Below, piece by piece: positions 18,053 through 27,468 of a stretch of DNA of 64,000 bases. The position numbers and the translations under genes were made by a program. The stretch is from Lentisalinibacter salinarum (GTDB taxonomy: Bacteria > Pseudomonadota > Gammaproteobacteria > Steroidobacterales > Woeseiaceae), in assembly GCF_040706555.1 (NCBI RefSeq), contig NZ_JAPDRH010000001.1:434001-498000 (forward strand), written 5' to 3'. The stretch's first letter is position 1. Each line of letters opens with the position of its first letter. The notes under the pieces were generated by a model. The model was given only the letters and a program-made list of their open reading frames with translations. It was not told where the DNA came from and ran no database searches.

Positions 18053-18614
18053 CGTCGCGGGAGCCGGCGGGCGTCAGCGTGCCGCGGCCGTCCCGCTGTG
18101 AAACCTCCCCCGTGAGACGCCAGCCTGCGGCCGCTTCTCCCAGCGATTCCACCGCCGCGTACCAGCGCTCCGCCGCCATCGGCGTGAGGCGCGCCCGGTA
18201 GGTCGCCTCGCCGGCGGTCGGTGCGCGGGTGAGCACGATGTCCATGTCTTTTGCCGGCACGGTCGGATGCGACAGCTCGAGCAGCAATGTCTCGGGCCAG
18301 GCAAGAGGGTCCGCGCCGGTGCCGCCGTTCTGCGCGAGCCGTACCTCCACAGCGCCCTGTCCTGCGGCGACCTGCAGCCGGCCCTCCAGCCCCAGCCCGG
18401 AGGCTGCGTCTGCCATGCGGAAGCGACGCTCCGTAGTCTCCGCGATGCGGCTGTAGTCATCCACCACCAGCGAATCCGGCCGGGTGATCGCCAGGAAGAT
18501 GGTGAACATGCAGCCGATCACGGTGGCGGCGGGGACCGAGATGATGAACCAGGGCCAGAACTGGCGATACCAGGGTTCGACCTCGGCGGCATTGTGGGCG
18601 TTGCGCTGATCCAT
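18045..18614 (-). CDS. ccoH: cbb3 oxidase assembly protein CcoH/FixH
   Basis: 189-residue protein with one membrane anchor at residues about 20-44 preceded by WYRQFWPW, the FixH hallmark. A periplasmic beta-rich domain holds SHPTVPAKDMDIVL, typical of the family. CcoH is a stable membrane partner needed for cbb3 assembly. It lies 53 bases after ccoG and overlaps the ATPase gene that follows, consistent with coupled expression of ccoGHIS. Confidence 0.93.
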   Translation of the reverse strand: MDQRNAHNAAEVEPWYRQFWPWFIISVPAATVIGCMFTIFLAITRPDSLVVDDYSRIAETTERRFRMADAASGLGLEGRLQVAAGQGAVEVRLAQNGGTGADPLAWPETLLLELSHPTVPAKDMDIVLTRAPTAGEATYRARLTPMAAERWYAAVESLGEAAAGWRLTGEVSQRDGRGTLTPAGSRDDG

Positions 18615-18667
18615 TGTCCCTTGCCTCTCGCGCTTCGAGGGTGATCTGTCGTCGGTTGTCGGGTCAT

Positions 18668-20061
<1,394 letters not shown>

Positions 20062-20062
<1 letters not shown>

Positions 20063-20385
20063 CAGTCCCTGTCCGTCGTGGTCCCGTGCGCGCCGTCACC
20101 TCGGTCACGGCGCATGAGGACCAGTGTGATGCCTGCGGCGCCGATGCCGATCGCCCAGAAGAAAAAGAACAGCAACGCGTAGCCGCCCATGCGCGAGAAT
20201 TCCAGCGGCCAGTCCGCGGCCTCTGCGAGCCGCGCGGGGTCGAAGACGGCGAAGAACAGCACGCTCGCGATACAGGCCGTCAGGAACGACGCCCAGCCGG
20301 TCGACATGACCTTGCGCAGTCCGCGACTCCAGGCCGGTGGCCGGGGAGTGTCCTCTTGTGCCGCTCGACCGCCGTGCAGGCTCAT
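20062..20385 (-). CDS. Small membrane protein between ccoP and ccoG
   Basis: 107-residue protein with two hydrophobic segments (about 35-52 and 68-90) and charged ends. No named family was recognised. It is joined to ccoP by an ATGA overlap and to ccoG by TGATG, so it is clearly translated as part of the cbb3 operon. A role in oxidase assembly or subunit stability is an inference from position only. The second segment is very Phe-rich (LLFFFFWAIGIG). Confidence 0.82.
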
Positions 20386-21299
20386 GGGGCGCCGGCACCT
20401 CCGCCGTCACCGTCCTGCGACAGGCTGTAGACGTAAGCGGCCAGGATGTGGACCCGGTCCTCGCCCAGCAGGTCCTTGTGCGCCGGCATCACGCCCTGCC
20501 GCCCCTGGGTGATCGACGTCATGATGGCCTCGCGGCTGCCGCCGTAGAGCCAGGTGTCGTCGGCCAGGTTCGGCGCGCCCAGTGCCTGGTTGCCGCGGCC
20601 GTTTGGCCCGTGGCAGGACGCGCACAGCATCTGGTACTTCTGCCCGGCCGCCGTCTCCAGCGCGCTCGTCTCCGAGGGCGTGCCGAACTGGCGGATCAGG
20701 CCCACCATCGCATCGAGTTCGTCCTCGGTGAAGTTGGCGGCCCAGCCGGGCATCACCGCCTGGCGGCCGTTCAGGATGCTCACCTTGATGCTCTGCGGGT
20801 CGCCGCCCCACTGCCAGTCGTCGTCCGTCAGATTCGGGAAGCTGGCCGCGCCGCGAGCAGCCGAGCCGTGGCACATGGCGCAATGATTGGCGTAGAGGTT
20901 GCGGCCGATCTGCAGCGCCTCGGTATCCTTCGCCAGCTGCGGGATCGGCTGCGCCGCGAACGATTCGAAGATCGGCGCGTAGCGGGCCTCTGCCGCCTGG
21001 ACCTCCTGCTCGTACTGCTTCTCCTGGCTCCAGCCGAGGATGCCGTCGGTGACGACCAGTCCGGGATACAGAGCGAGATACACGCCGGCGAACAGGATCG
21101 TGAGATAGAACAGCATCAGCCACCAGCGCGGCAGGGGCCGGTTCATCTCCTGGAGGTCGCCGTCCCACGTGTGGTGGGTGGTCTCCGTCTCGGCCGCTTC
21201 GCCGGGGCGGCGTTTCATGGTCCAGGCGATCAGCCAGATGCAGGCTGCCAGGCTCAGAATGGTCGTGATGGCGACAAACCAACCCATCGGTGCAGACAT
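20382..21299 (-). CDS. ccoP: cbb3 oxidase subunit III, dihaem cytochrome c CcoP
   Basis: 305-residue protein. Two N-terminal membrane segments (5-28 and 60-82) flank a cytosolic loop with HHTWDGDLQEMNRPLP, conserved in CcoP. Two haem c motifs follow in the periplasm: CAMCH at 140-144 and CASCH at 226-230, each with downstream Met ligand candidates (AVMPGW, GVMPAH). It delivers electrons to CcoO and CcoN. The start overlaps the ccoQ stop as TGATG. Confidence 0.97.
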   Translation of the reverse strand: MSAPMGWFVAITTILSLAACIWLIAWTMKRRPGEAAETETTHHTWDGDLQEMNRPLPRWWLMLFYLTILFAGVYLALYPGLVVTDGILGWSQEKQYEQEVQAAEARYAPIFESFAAQPIPQLAKDTEALQIGRNLYANHCAMCHGSAARGAASFPNLTDDDWQWGGDPQSIKVSILNGRQAVMPGWAANFTEDELDAMVGLIRQFGTPSETSALETAAGQKYQMLCASCHGPNGRGNQALGAPNLADDTWLYGGSREAIMTSITQGRQGVMPAHKDLLGEDRVHILAAYVYSLSQDGDGGGAGAP

Positions 21300-21469
21300 C
21301 AGTTCGACTCCTTCTTCTCCACCGGCGGCTGCTCGTCGTCCCCCAGCGGTATGTTCGCGGCTTCCTCGAAATCCTTCTTTCGCCTCGAGCTATAGACCCA
21401 GACGACCAGTACGAGGAACAGGATCATCAGCACCAGCGTGATGAGTCCCCGGAAAGTGTTTATATCCAT
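21299..21469 (-). CDS. ccoQ: cbb3 oxidase subunit IV CcoQ
   Basis: 56-residue protein read directly between ccoO and ccoP. It has one membrane helix (residues about 8-26) followed by VWVYSSRRKKDFEEAA, the usual CcoQ junction, and a Glu/Asp/Pro-rich cytosolic tail ending in KKESN. CcoQ stabilises the cbb3 complex. Its stop overlaps the ccoP start (TGATG) and it begins 19 bases after ccoO. Length and position match the family. Confidence 0.94.
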   Translation of the reverse strand: MDINTFRGLITLVLMILFLVLVVWVYSSRRKKDFEEAANIPLGDDEQPPVEKKESN

Positions 21470-21488
21470 CGTCTATCCACGCCTGCGG

Positions 21489-22100
21489 CTAGCGCCTCGT
21501 CTGCAGGTTCGTGCCGAGGCCCTGCAGGTAGGCGATCATCGCCTCCATCTCGGTCTTGCCTTCCACCGCGGCGGCGGCGCCGGCGATCTGCTCCTCGGTG
21601 TAGGGGTCACCGGCAATGTTCTTCAGCATGCGCATCTTTCGCTCCACCAGCGCGCCGTCGACCATGCGGTCCGCCAGCCAGGGATAGCCCGGCATGTTGG
21701 ATTCCGGCACGACGTTACGCGGATTGATCAGGTGCAGCTCATGCCACTCGTCGCTGTAGCGGCCGCCCACCCGGGCCAGATCCGGCCCGGTGCGCTTGGA
21801 GCCGAACTGGAACGGCCTGTCGTAGACGCTCTCTCCCGCCAGCGAATAATGGCCGTAACGCTCGGTCTCGCTGCGGAACGGCCGCACCTGCTGGGAGTGG
21901 CAGACGTAGCAGCCTTCCCGCACGTAGATGTCGCGGCCCGCCAGTTGCAGGGCCGGGTAGGGCTCGACCCCCTCGGCCGGCTCGCCGCTGGATTTGGCCA
22001 TCATCAGCGGGACGATCTCGACCAGCCCGCCGATGCTGATCACGACCACGATCAGCACGGCCATCAGGGTGATGTTTATCTCGACTTTCTCGTGGGACAC
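21489..22100 (-). CDS. ccoO: cbb3 oxidase subunit II, monohaem cytochrome c CcoO
   Basis: 203-residue membrane-anchored cytochrome c starting with GTG (MSHEKVEIN). One N-terminal membrane segment spans residues 11-34. The haem c motif CYVCHS is at 64-69, followed by QQVRPF, the CcoO hallmark. The sixth-ligand Met lies in ESNMPGYPWL. A ribosome site AGGAGGAG precedes the start. It is 18 bases after ccoN in the standard NOQP order. Confidence 0.97.
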   Translation of the reverse strand: MSHEKVEINITLMAVLIVVVISIGGLVEIVPLMMAKSSGEPAEGVEPYPALQLAGRDIYVREGCYVCHSQQVRPFRSETERYGHYSLAGESVYDRPFQFGSKRTGPDLARVGGRYSDEWHELHLINPRNVVPESNMPGYPWLADRMVDGALVERKMRMLKNIAGDPYTEEQIAGAAAAVEGKTEMEAMIAYLQGLGTNLQTRR

Positions 22101-22118
22101 GTCGGATCTCCTCCTGGC

Positions 22119-23534
22119 TCAGGCGGGCTGGCGGACGGGCACCGGGCGGGGTTTCTCGCTCGCGACCGTCTTCCAGATGTTGTAGACCATGATCAGCATG
22201 CCGCTGAAGAACAGCAGGCCGCCCAGCAGGCGCAGACCATAGTACGGATAGGTGGCTTCCAGGCTCTCCACGAACGAGTAAGTGAGCGTCCCGTCGTCGT
22301 TGACGGCGCGCCACATCAGGCCCTGCATCACGCCGGCGATCCACATGGACACCGTGTAGAGCACCACGCCGATGGTGGAGGTCCAGAAGTGCACGTCGAT
22401 CAGTTTCGTGGAGTACATCGCCTCCCGGTTGAACAGCCGCGGTATCAGGTGATACAGCGCGCCGATGGTCATCATCGCGACCCAGCCCAGTGCGCCGGAG
22501 TGCACGTGGCCGATGGTCCAGTCCGTGTAGTGAGACAGCGAATTCACCGTCTTGATCGACATCATCGGCCCTTCGAAGGTGGACATTCCATAGAAGGACA
22601 GCGAGACGATCATGAACTTGATGATCGGGTCGGTGCGCAGTTTGTGCCAGGCACCGGACAGGGTCATGATGCCGTTGATCATGCCGCCCCAGGAGGGCGC
22701 CAGCAGCACCAGCGAGAACACCATGCCGAGCGACTGGGCCCAGTCGGGCAGGGAGGTGTAGTGCAGGTGATGGGGTCCGGCCCACATGTAGATGGCGATC
22801 AGCGCCCAGAAATGCACCACGGACAGCCGGTAGGAGTAGATGGGCCTCTCGGCCTGCTTCGGCACGAAGTAGTACATCATCCCCAGGAAGCCGGCGGTGA
22901 GGAAGAAGCCCACCGCGTTGTGGCCGTACCACCACTGCATCATCGCGTCGATGACGCCGCTGTAGATGGGGTAGGACTTGGTCAGCGAGACCGGGATGCT
23001 GAGGTTGTTGAAGATGTGCAGCACCGCGACGGTGATGATGAACGCGGCGTAGAACCAGTTGGCCACGTAGATGTGCTTCACGCGCCGCCGGCCGATGGTG
23101 GCCAGGAAGACGATGCCGTACGCCACCCAGACCACGGCGATCAGTAGGTCGATGGGCCACTCGAGTTCCGCGTATTCCTTCGACTGGGTGATGCCCAGCG
23201 GCAGCGTGATGGCCGCGAGCAGGATCACGACCTGCCAGCCCCAGAAGGTGAATCCGGCCAGCTTGTCGAAGGCCAGGCGCACGTGGCAGGTGCGCTGCAC
23301 CACGTAATAGGATGTTCCGATCAGTGCCGAGCCGCCGAAAGCGAAGATCACCGCGTTGGTGTGCAGCGGGCGCAGGCGGCTGTAGGTCAGCCAGGGCAGG
23401 TCGAAGTTCAGGGCCGGCCACATCAGCTGTGCGGCGATGAACACGCCGACGAGCATGCCCACCACGCCCCAGACGACGGTCATGATCGTGAACTGCCGCA
23501 CGACCCGGTCGTTGTAGGTTTCCTGGATTTCCAT
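22119..23534 (-). CDS. ccoN: cbb3 oxidase catalytic subunit I CcoN
   Basis: 471-residue haem-copper oxidase subunit with about twelve membrane helices. By alignment of motifs with Pseudomonas stutzeri CcoN, the low-spin haem ligands are His58 and His345, and the high-spin haem ligand His343. The CuB ligands are His205, His255 and His256, with the cross-linked Tyr249. Glu321 (EGPMMS) is also kept. All catalytic residues are therefore present. The start chosen, MEIQET, is preceded by AGGAACA; an open frame runs 86 codons further upstream but has no similarity. It is the first gene of the leftward cbb3 operon and reduces O2 with high affinity. Confidence 0.98.
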   Translation of the reverse strand: MEIQETYNDRVVRQFTIMTVVWGVVGMLVGVFIAAQLMWPALNFDLPWLTYSRLRPLHTNAVIFAFGGSALIGTSYYVVQRTCHVRLAFDKLAGFTFWGWQVVILLAAITLPLGITQSKEYAELEWPIDLLIAVVWVAYGIVFLATIGRRRVKHIYVANWFYAAFIITVAVLHIFNNLSIPVSLTKSYPIYSGVIDAMMQWWYGHNAVGFFLTAGFLGMMYYFVPKQAERPIYSYRLSVVHFWALIAIYMWAGPHHLHYTSLPDWAQSLGMVFSLVLLAPSWGGMINGIMTLSGAWHKLRTDPIIKFMIVSLSFYGMSTFEGPMMSIKTVNSLSHYTDWTIGHVHSGALGWVAMMTIGALYHLIPRLFNREAMYSTKLIDVHFWTSTIGVVLYTVSMWIAGVMQGLMWRAVNDDGTLTYSFVESLEATYPYYGLRLLGGLLFFSGMLIMVYNIWKTVASEKPRPVPVRQPA

Positions 23535-23914
23535 AGCGCTGTTCCTGTACGTGAGCCTGACGCGGGCGCGTGCTGATGCCGCCTGCAGGCCCGCCGGATG
23601 GGGCGCGCACCCGTCCTGCCCGCCGCGCCGGTTCGTGGCCACGGGTGGATGGTCGGCATTGTCGGTCGGCGGGGTCCCGTTGGTATCGCCACCGGGAACG
23701 GGCGTGTGACCTGCCGGCCGGCGGCCGGCGTGACCCTCCCCGTCACGCACCTGCGTCCCCGGATGATCCGGGACTCGCCGGACACGCTCCATCTGTATTT
23801 GTACTTACTAATATAAGCCTGTCGCAGCCGTGTCTTGAAAGGCCCGGCGGCAGGGTTCTAAATGGGGGTCACGGAACGCCGAGCAACGGTTTCCGGGCAC
23901 GAGGGGAGCGAGGG
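23535..23914. other. Divergent control region between ccoN and a usp gene
   Basis: 380 bases without a gene. Most is very GC-rich, but 23795-23818 is a sharply AT-rich island. It contains the inverted repeat CTTA-N6-TAAG (23804-23817) and TATATT read leftward, which could be the -10 element for the cbb3 operon. No FNR/Anr box (TTGAT-N4-ATCAA) was found in either direction. The complementary pair CCCGTT/AACGGG near 23690 may form a hairpin in the ccoN leader. Confidence 0.45.
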
Positions 23915-24877
23915 ATGGAGCAACGAAACAGGCTGTTGGTGATCGTCGATACGGGCGATGAGCGGCATGCGGCGCTCGAGCGGGCGCGCTGGCTGGCGCA
24001 GCGGCTGGATGCGCCTGTCGATCTGCGGGTCTACTATCAGGCGGTGCCCGGGCTCGGCGAGCAGTTCATCGACTCGCGGGTGCTCGAGATGGCGGTGGAG
24101 CAGATGCGCCGGGAGAAGCTCGACTGCCTCGAGGAACTGGCGAAGCCGCTGCGCGGCGAAGGGCTCACGGTGACGGTGGACGCGGTGGCGGGCAGTCCGG
24201 TCGCCGAATCGATACTGGCCGACATCATCCGGCTGCAGCCCCGCCTGGTGCTGAAGGCGGCCGATCACCATGTGCCGCTCAGCCGCACGTTCTTCTCGGA
24301 GACCGACTGGCAGCTGATGCGCACCTCTCCGGCGCCCGTCCTGATGGTGCGGCGCGAGCACGAGATGCCCGGGCGGCCGGTGGTCATCGCGGCGGTGGAT
24401 CCGCTGCACGAGCACGACAAGCCGGCGGCGCTGGACGGGACGATTCTCGCGACCGCGAGCGAGCTGGCACGGGTGACGGGGTCTCGGCTGGAGGTCGTGC
24501 ACTGCTACGACGTGACGCCGCTGGTGACCGGGATGTCGGCCAGCCCCATGCTGCCGGCGCCTCTGCAGACCGAGGAGCTGGCGGAGAGCCTGGAGGCCCA
24601 TCATCGCCGGGCGCTGGATGACCTGGTGGCCGGTCACGAGCTGACGGCCGACGCGGTCCATCTGCTGGAGGGCGCGCCACGCTGGCGGTTGCCGGAGTTC
24701 TGCGCCGAGGCCGATGCCGACATCGTCGTCATGGGAGCCGTGTCCCGGTCGGCCCTCGAGCGGGTGTTCATCGGCGGCCTGGCCGAGAAGGTGCTCGATC
24801 GCCTGCCCTGCGATCTGCTGATCGTGAAGCCGGACGGGTTCGTCTGCCCGGAGATGGTGGAACTCGAATCCATGTAG
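23915..24877 (+). CDS. Tandem universal stress protein
   Basis: 320-residue cytosolic protein made of two UspA-type domains, about 1-150 and 155-310, in the manner of UspE. The second domain ends in GAVSRSALERVFIGGLAEKV, the nucleotide-binding loop region, followed by CDLLIVKPDGF. The junction has AAVDPLHEHDKPAALD, nearly the same as in the second Usp protein of this window, so the two are paralogues. The start is chosen at MEQRNR after GGGGAGCGAGGG. Usp proteins support survival under low oxygen and energy stress. It is divergent from the cbb3 operon. Confidence 0.92.
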   Translation: MEQRNRLLVIVDTGDERHAALERARWLAQRLDAPVDLRVYYQAVPGLGEQFIDSRVLEMAVEQMRREKLDCLEELAKPLRGEGLTVTVDAVAGSPVAESILADIIRLQPRLVLKAADHHVPLSRTFFSETDWQLMRTSPAPVLMVRREHEMPGRPVVIAAVDPLHEHDKPAALDGTILATASELARVTGSRLEVVHCYDVTPLVTGMSASPMLPAPLQTEELAESLEAHHRRALDDLVAGHELTADAVHLLEGAPRWRLPEFCAEADADIVVMGAVSRSALERVFIGGLAEKVLDRLPCDLLIVKPDGFVCPEMVELESM

Positions 24878-24929
24878 GAGGGCCTTCAGGCCCGATTTTC
24901 CTGATTGAATCGGGCCTGAAGGCCCTCCT
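24874..24929. repeat. REP-like palindromic pair (REPIN candidate)
   Basis: Two 22-base arms (24876-24897 and 24908-24929) are perfect reverse complements around a 10-base loop. Each arm also contains the smaller palindrome GGGCCTTCAGGCCC. The left arm is preceded by GTAG, the tetranucleotide typical of REP elements moved by RAYT transposases; the right arm has GCAG at that place. The element begins inside the stop codon of the usp gene. No other copy was noticed in the window. Confidence 0.7.
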
Positions 24930-24986
24930 GCGCGCGGGCAGGGGTCCGCGCGGGCAGGGGCGGATATTCGGGATGCAGAAAAAGCC

Positions 24987-25008
24987 GGGGGCCTCTTGCG
25001 AGGCCCCC
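24987..25008. terminator. Rho-independent terminator candidate
   Basis: GGGGGCCTC and GAGGCCCCC form a 9-bp stem with a TTGC loop. Read leftward the hairpin is followed by GGCTTTTT, a good terminator. Read rightward it is followed only by ATTCGGTTT. It probably ends the usp transcript, but the better signal faces the other way, where no gene is annotated. Confidence 0.65.
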
Positions 25009-25269
25009 ATTCGGTTTCGCTGAGGGAGAGAGATCAGCTAACCGGATTCTTTGCGACGGCCATTGCCGGCCTGTTGGCGAGTATGAGACACCGGGGAGCG
25101 TGCCAGCGTCTACTGTGGCTTACCACTAGTCGCGTTACGCGGATTCGCAGCCGGCGGCTGCCGCGTCTTAGGTAGATTTCGCGATTGCCCGTCCCGGCCC
25201 GCCGGCGGAGCATCGTAGACGTGCCAGGAGAGGTCCTGGGAGATGCCCCGACATCAGGAGGGGACAGTA
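25009..25269. other. Leader region of the host-attachment-family gene
   Basis: No protein gene was found in these 261 bases. The stretch includes a TAGGTAG motif, entered separately, and the ribosome site AGGAGGGG just before the next start. GCCATTGCCGGC and similar short palindromes are scattered. A leftward small RNA ending at the adjacent T-rich terminator is possible but has no further support. Confidence 0.4.
25169..25175 (+). promoter_or_regulatory. TAGGTAG motif, copy 1
   Basis: TAGGTAG lies 94 bases before the start of the host-attachment-family gene. It is one of four copies found in front of separate units between 25 and 32 kb. It is proposed as a shared regulator site, discussed in the findings. 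Confidence 0.4.
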
Positions 25270-25743
25270 ATGGCAGAGACCAGACAGAGAGCCGCGCTGG
25301 TGGTCGTCGCAGACCGCCGGTGCGCGGAGTTCTATACCCAGAAGCAGCGATTCTCCGAACCGAAGCCCCTGTTCACGCTGCAGGCATCCGCCGTCGAGGG
25401 GGCCGTGCCGGCCGAGGCGTCGGACCAGCCCGGCGAGTCCTTCGACAGCCACGGACAGGGTCGTCACAAGATGGAGCCACCGACGACCTTGCGGGAGGAT
25501 GCAGCGACGGTCTTCGCGGATGCCATCGCCGAGCGCATGGAAGAGACCATGAGCCGGGAGAAACTGGATGGGCTGATCGTCATCGCGGAGCCGAAACTGC
25601 TGGGCCTGCTGCGTGAGGAGATCGCCGAGCATTCCATCGCCCGGCACGAACGCCTCGAGATCGACAAGGACCTCGTCGGGCGCAGCGCCGCGACGGTGGC
25701 CGGGGCGATCGAGGATGCCGGCGGGCTGCCGCGGCTCGACTGA
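25270..25743 (+). CDS. Host attachment family protein
   Basis: 157-residue soluble protein of the family named for attachment to host cells (PF10116-like). An N-terminal beta-alpha core has ALVVVADRRCAEFY. A variable linker rich in Gln, His and Gly follows (FDSHGQGRHKMEPPTTLRED), and then the conserved segment LIVIAEPKLLGLLREEI. The fold resembles the eRF1/Pelota domain 3 core. Despite the name, members are widespread in free-living bacteria near stress genes and their biochemical role is unknown. The start follows a strong ribosome site AGGAGGGG. Its neighbours are Usp and DksA-type stress genes. Confidence 0.88.
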   Translation: MAETRQRAALVVVADRRCAEFYTQKQRFSEPKPLFTLQASAVEGAVPAEASDQPGESFDSHGQGRHKMEPPTTLREDAATVFADAIAERMEETMSREKLDGLIVIAEPKLLGLLREEIAEHSIARHERLEIDKDLVGRSAATVAGAIEDAGGLPRLD

Positions 25744-25771
25744 GGGGTGCCGGTAAACGGCCTCGGTGACC

Positions 25772-25788
25772 GGCCCGGATGACGGGCC
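25772..25788. terminator. Short hairpin between convergent genes
   Basis: GGCCCG and CGGGCC form a 6-bp stem with a 5-base loop between the host-attachment and DksA-type genes. There is no T-run, so it is a weak bidirectional terminator candidate. Confidence 0.3.
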
Positions 25789-26154
25789 TCAGCGCCGGGC
25801 GGCCTCCCGGGCGCCGGCGCAGCGCAGGCAGTGCTGTGCGTGGGGATAGGCCTTCAGCCGGGCGGGCTCGATCGGTTCCTCGCAGTCCACGCAGAGTCCG
25901 TAGCTGCCGTCCTCGATCCTGTGCAGCGCCTTGCGGATGAGCGTCAGCTCTCGCCGCGCCTCGTTACCGAGCGCGTCGAGCACCTCGGCGTTCTCCATCT
26001 CGGTGGCTCTCTCGGAGGAATCCGGATGGAATCCGGAGAGCCGGTTTTCCTTGATGCGGTCCAGCCGGGTCTGCAGGAGCCGTTCCTTCTCCCTCAGCGC
26101 CTGCCGCGCTGCCGCTATCTGCTCTTCGCTGAGCCTGTTGCCTGGCGAGTTCAT
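25789..26154 (-). CDS. DksA/TraR-type zinc finger protein
   Basis: 121-residue protein. A coiled-coil region (residues 10-80) is followed by a C4 zinc finger, C88-x2-C91-x17-C109-x2-C112. DksA relatives enter the RNA polymerase secondary channel and change promoter choice with ppGpp. This one is shorter than housekeeping DksA (about 150). It lacks the DxxDxA coiled-coil tip of DksA, having ENAEVLDALG instead, so it may act differently. The start is chosen at MNSPGN with GGAAAC upstream; an 18-codon longer form is possible. It is convergent with the host-attachment gene. Confidence 0.88.
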   Translation of the reverse strand: MNSPGNRLSEEQIAAARQALREKERLLQTRLDRIKENRLSGFHPDSSERATEMENAEVLDALGNEARRELTLIRKALHRIEDGSYGLCVDCEEPIEPARLKAYPHAQHCLRCAGAREAARR

Positions 26155-26294
26155 AACGGTTTCCGGATCGACCCCCGGATCGACAATCGAGCGAATCGCG
26201 GCGCACACCCCGCTGGCCGGTCTTCCGGCCGGTCGACTGGTCAGAAGACCGGCTCAAGTTATCGGCAGGGCCGCTCCCCAGGTAATGCGTATTC

Positions 26295-26301
26295 CTACCT
26301 A
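26295..26301 (-). promoter_or_regulatory. TAGGTAG motif, copy 2
   Basis: Reads TAGGTAG on the minus strand, 141 bases before the start of the DksA-type gene. It overlaps the stop codon of the CDF transporter gene on the same strand. Its orientation relative to the downstream gene matches the other copies. Confidence 0.35.
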
Positions 26302-27209
26302 GAGTCCCGGTAGATGGGGTCGACGACTTCTTCCTCCGACGGATTGTCCGGCCCGGCGGGGTCCAGGTGCACGGTGACGTCCACCGGCGAGAAACTCTCC
26401 TCGATCCGTCGCCGCAGCCTGTCGCCGGCCGCGTGGGCGGCGGAGAGGTCGGTCGTGCCCGGCAGCTCGAGGTGGAGCTGGACGATGCGTCGCGCTCCGG
26501 AGCGCCGCGTGCGCAGCCCGTGCACGCCGGTTACTCCTTCGGCGGCCCGGGCGAGCTCCAGGATGCGCTCCCGCTCCGAGGCGGGCAGTTCCCGGTCCAT
26601 GAGGACGTGGGCGGCCTCGCGGGCCACCGACCAGGCGCTCCAGGCGATCATCAGGCTGATGCCGAGGGCGATGGCGCCGTCGGCGCGCAGCCAGCCGAGC
26701 TCGGCCAGCACGATCGCGACGATCACGCCCACGTTGGCGAGCCAGTCCGAGAGGTAATGCAGCGAATCCGCCTGGATCACCAGCGAGCCCGTGCGGCGGA
26801 TGACCCGGCGCTGGTACCAGATCAGCAGGCCCGTCACCGCGATGCTGAAGACCATGACTGCAAGGCCGACGCCGGCCAGCGCGATCTCGCGCGGCTCCAG
26901 TAGACGGGTGACGGCGTAGGCGCCGGTGCCGATCGCCGAGGCGCCGATGAACAGCGCCTGACCCAGCCCGGCCAGCGACTCGGCCTTGCCGTGCCCGAAG
27001 CGGTGATCGGTATCGGCGGGGCGCAAGGCGATGCGCAGAGCGGCGAAATTGGCGCCCGACGAGACGACGTCCAGCGCGGAGTCGGCCATCGAGGCGAACA
27101 GGCTGGCGGACCCGGTGGCGAGCCAGGTGACGAATTTGACCGCCGTCAGCAGCAGCGCCGTCAGGAGTGAGACGGCGCTTGCCTGGCGCAGAAGTCGCTC
27201 GTCCTTCAC
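26295..27209 (-). CDS. Cation diffusion facilitator, FieF-like
   Basis: 304-residue inner-membrane metal exporter. Six hydrophobic segments are seen. The transport-site motifs are ADSALD in helix 2 and HYLSD in helix 5, the Asp/His set of FieF (YiiP) that exports Zn2+ or Fe2+ against protons. The cytosolic domain has GVTGVHGLRTRRSG and a His/Asp-poor tail. There is no His-rich N-terminus, unlike the other CDF protein of the window. Upstream of the DksA-type gene on the same strand with a 140-base gap. Confidence 0.92.
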   Translation of the reverse strand: MKDERLLRQASAVSLLTALLLTAVKFVTWLATGSASLFASMADSALDVVSSGANFAALRIALRPADTDHRFGHGKAESLAGLGQALFIGASAIGTGAYAVTRLLEPREIALAGVGLAVMVFSIAVTGLLIWYQRRVIRRTGSLVIQADSLHYLSDWLANVGVIVAIVLAELGWLRADGAIALGISLMIAWSAWSVAREAAHVLMDRELPASERERILELARAAEGVTGVHGLRTRRSGARRIVQLHLELPGTTDLSAAHAAGDRLRRRIEESFSPVDVTVHLDPAGPDNPSEEEVVDPIYRDSR

Positions 27210-27326
27210 AATCGTGAGAGCCTCGAGATGGTCGCCGTCGCCGGTGTGTTGCGCGGAAGCTTAACCCCCTCCACCGGTGCTTGCCAGGCGTCCGCGGCAT
27301 CCCGTGACATGCGGTCCGGGCGCCGC

Positions 27327-27333
27327 TAGGTAG
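27327..27333 (+). promoter_or_regulatory. TAGGTAG motif, copy 3
   Basis: CGCTAGGTAG, identical over ten bases to copy 4, lies 135 bases before the start of the second usp gene. The 259-base gap between the divergent CDF and usp genes holds no other gene. Confidence 0.4.
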
Positions 27334-27468
27334 TGCCCGCAGGGCGCTACGCAGCTTGGCGTATTCTAGCCCCGGAAGGGGCGGACTATGCTGACTTCAG
27401 GCCCTTCGGTTTACCGCAATCGCCGGAGGCGCCGGCCCGGTCAAATCGTCGTTGAAGGAGTCACCACC

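Noticed and set aside
21438..23147. 569-codon + strand frame opposite ccoO and ccoN
   Set aside because: It has a His/Asp/Gln-rich shadow composition, no ribosome site, and covers conserved cbb3 genes.
23535..23914. FNR/Anr box before ccoN
   Set aside because: Searched for TTGAT-N4-ATCAA and near matches on both strands and found none good enough to report.
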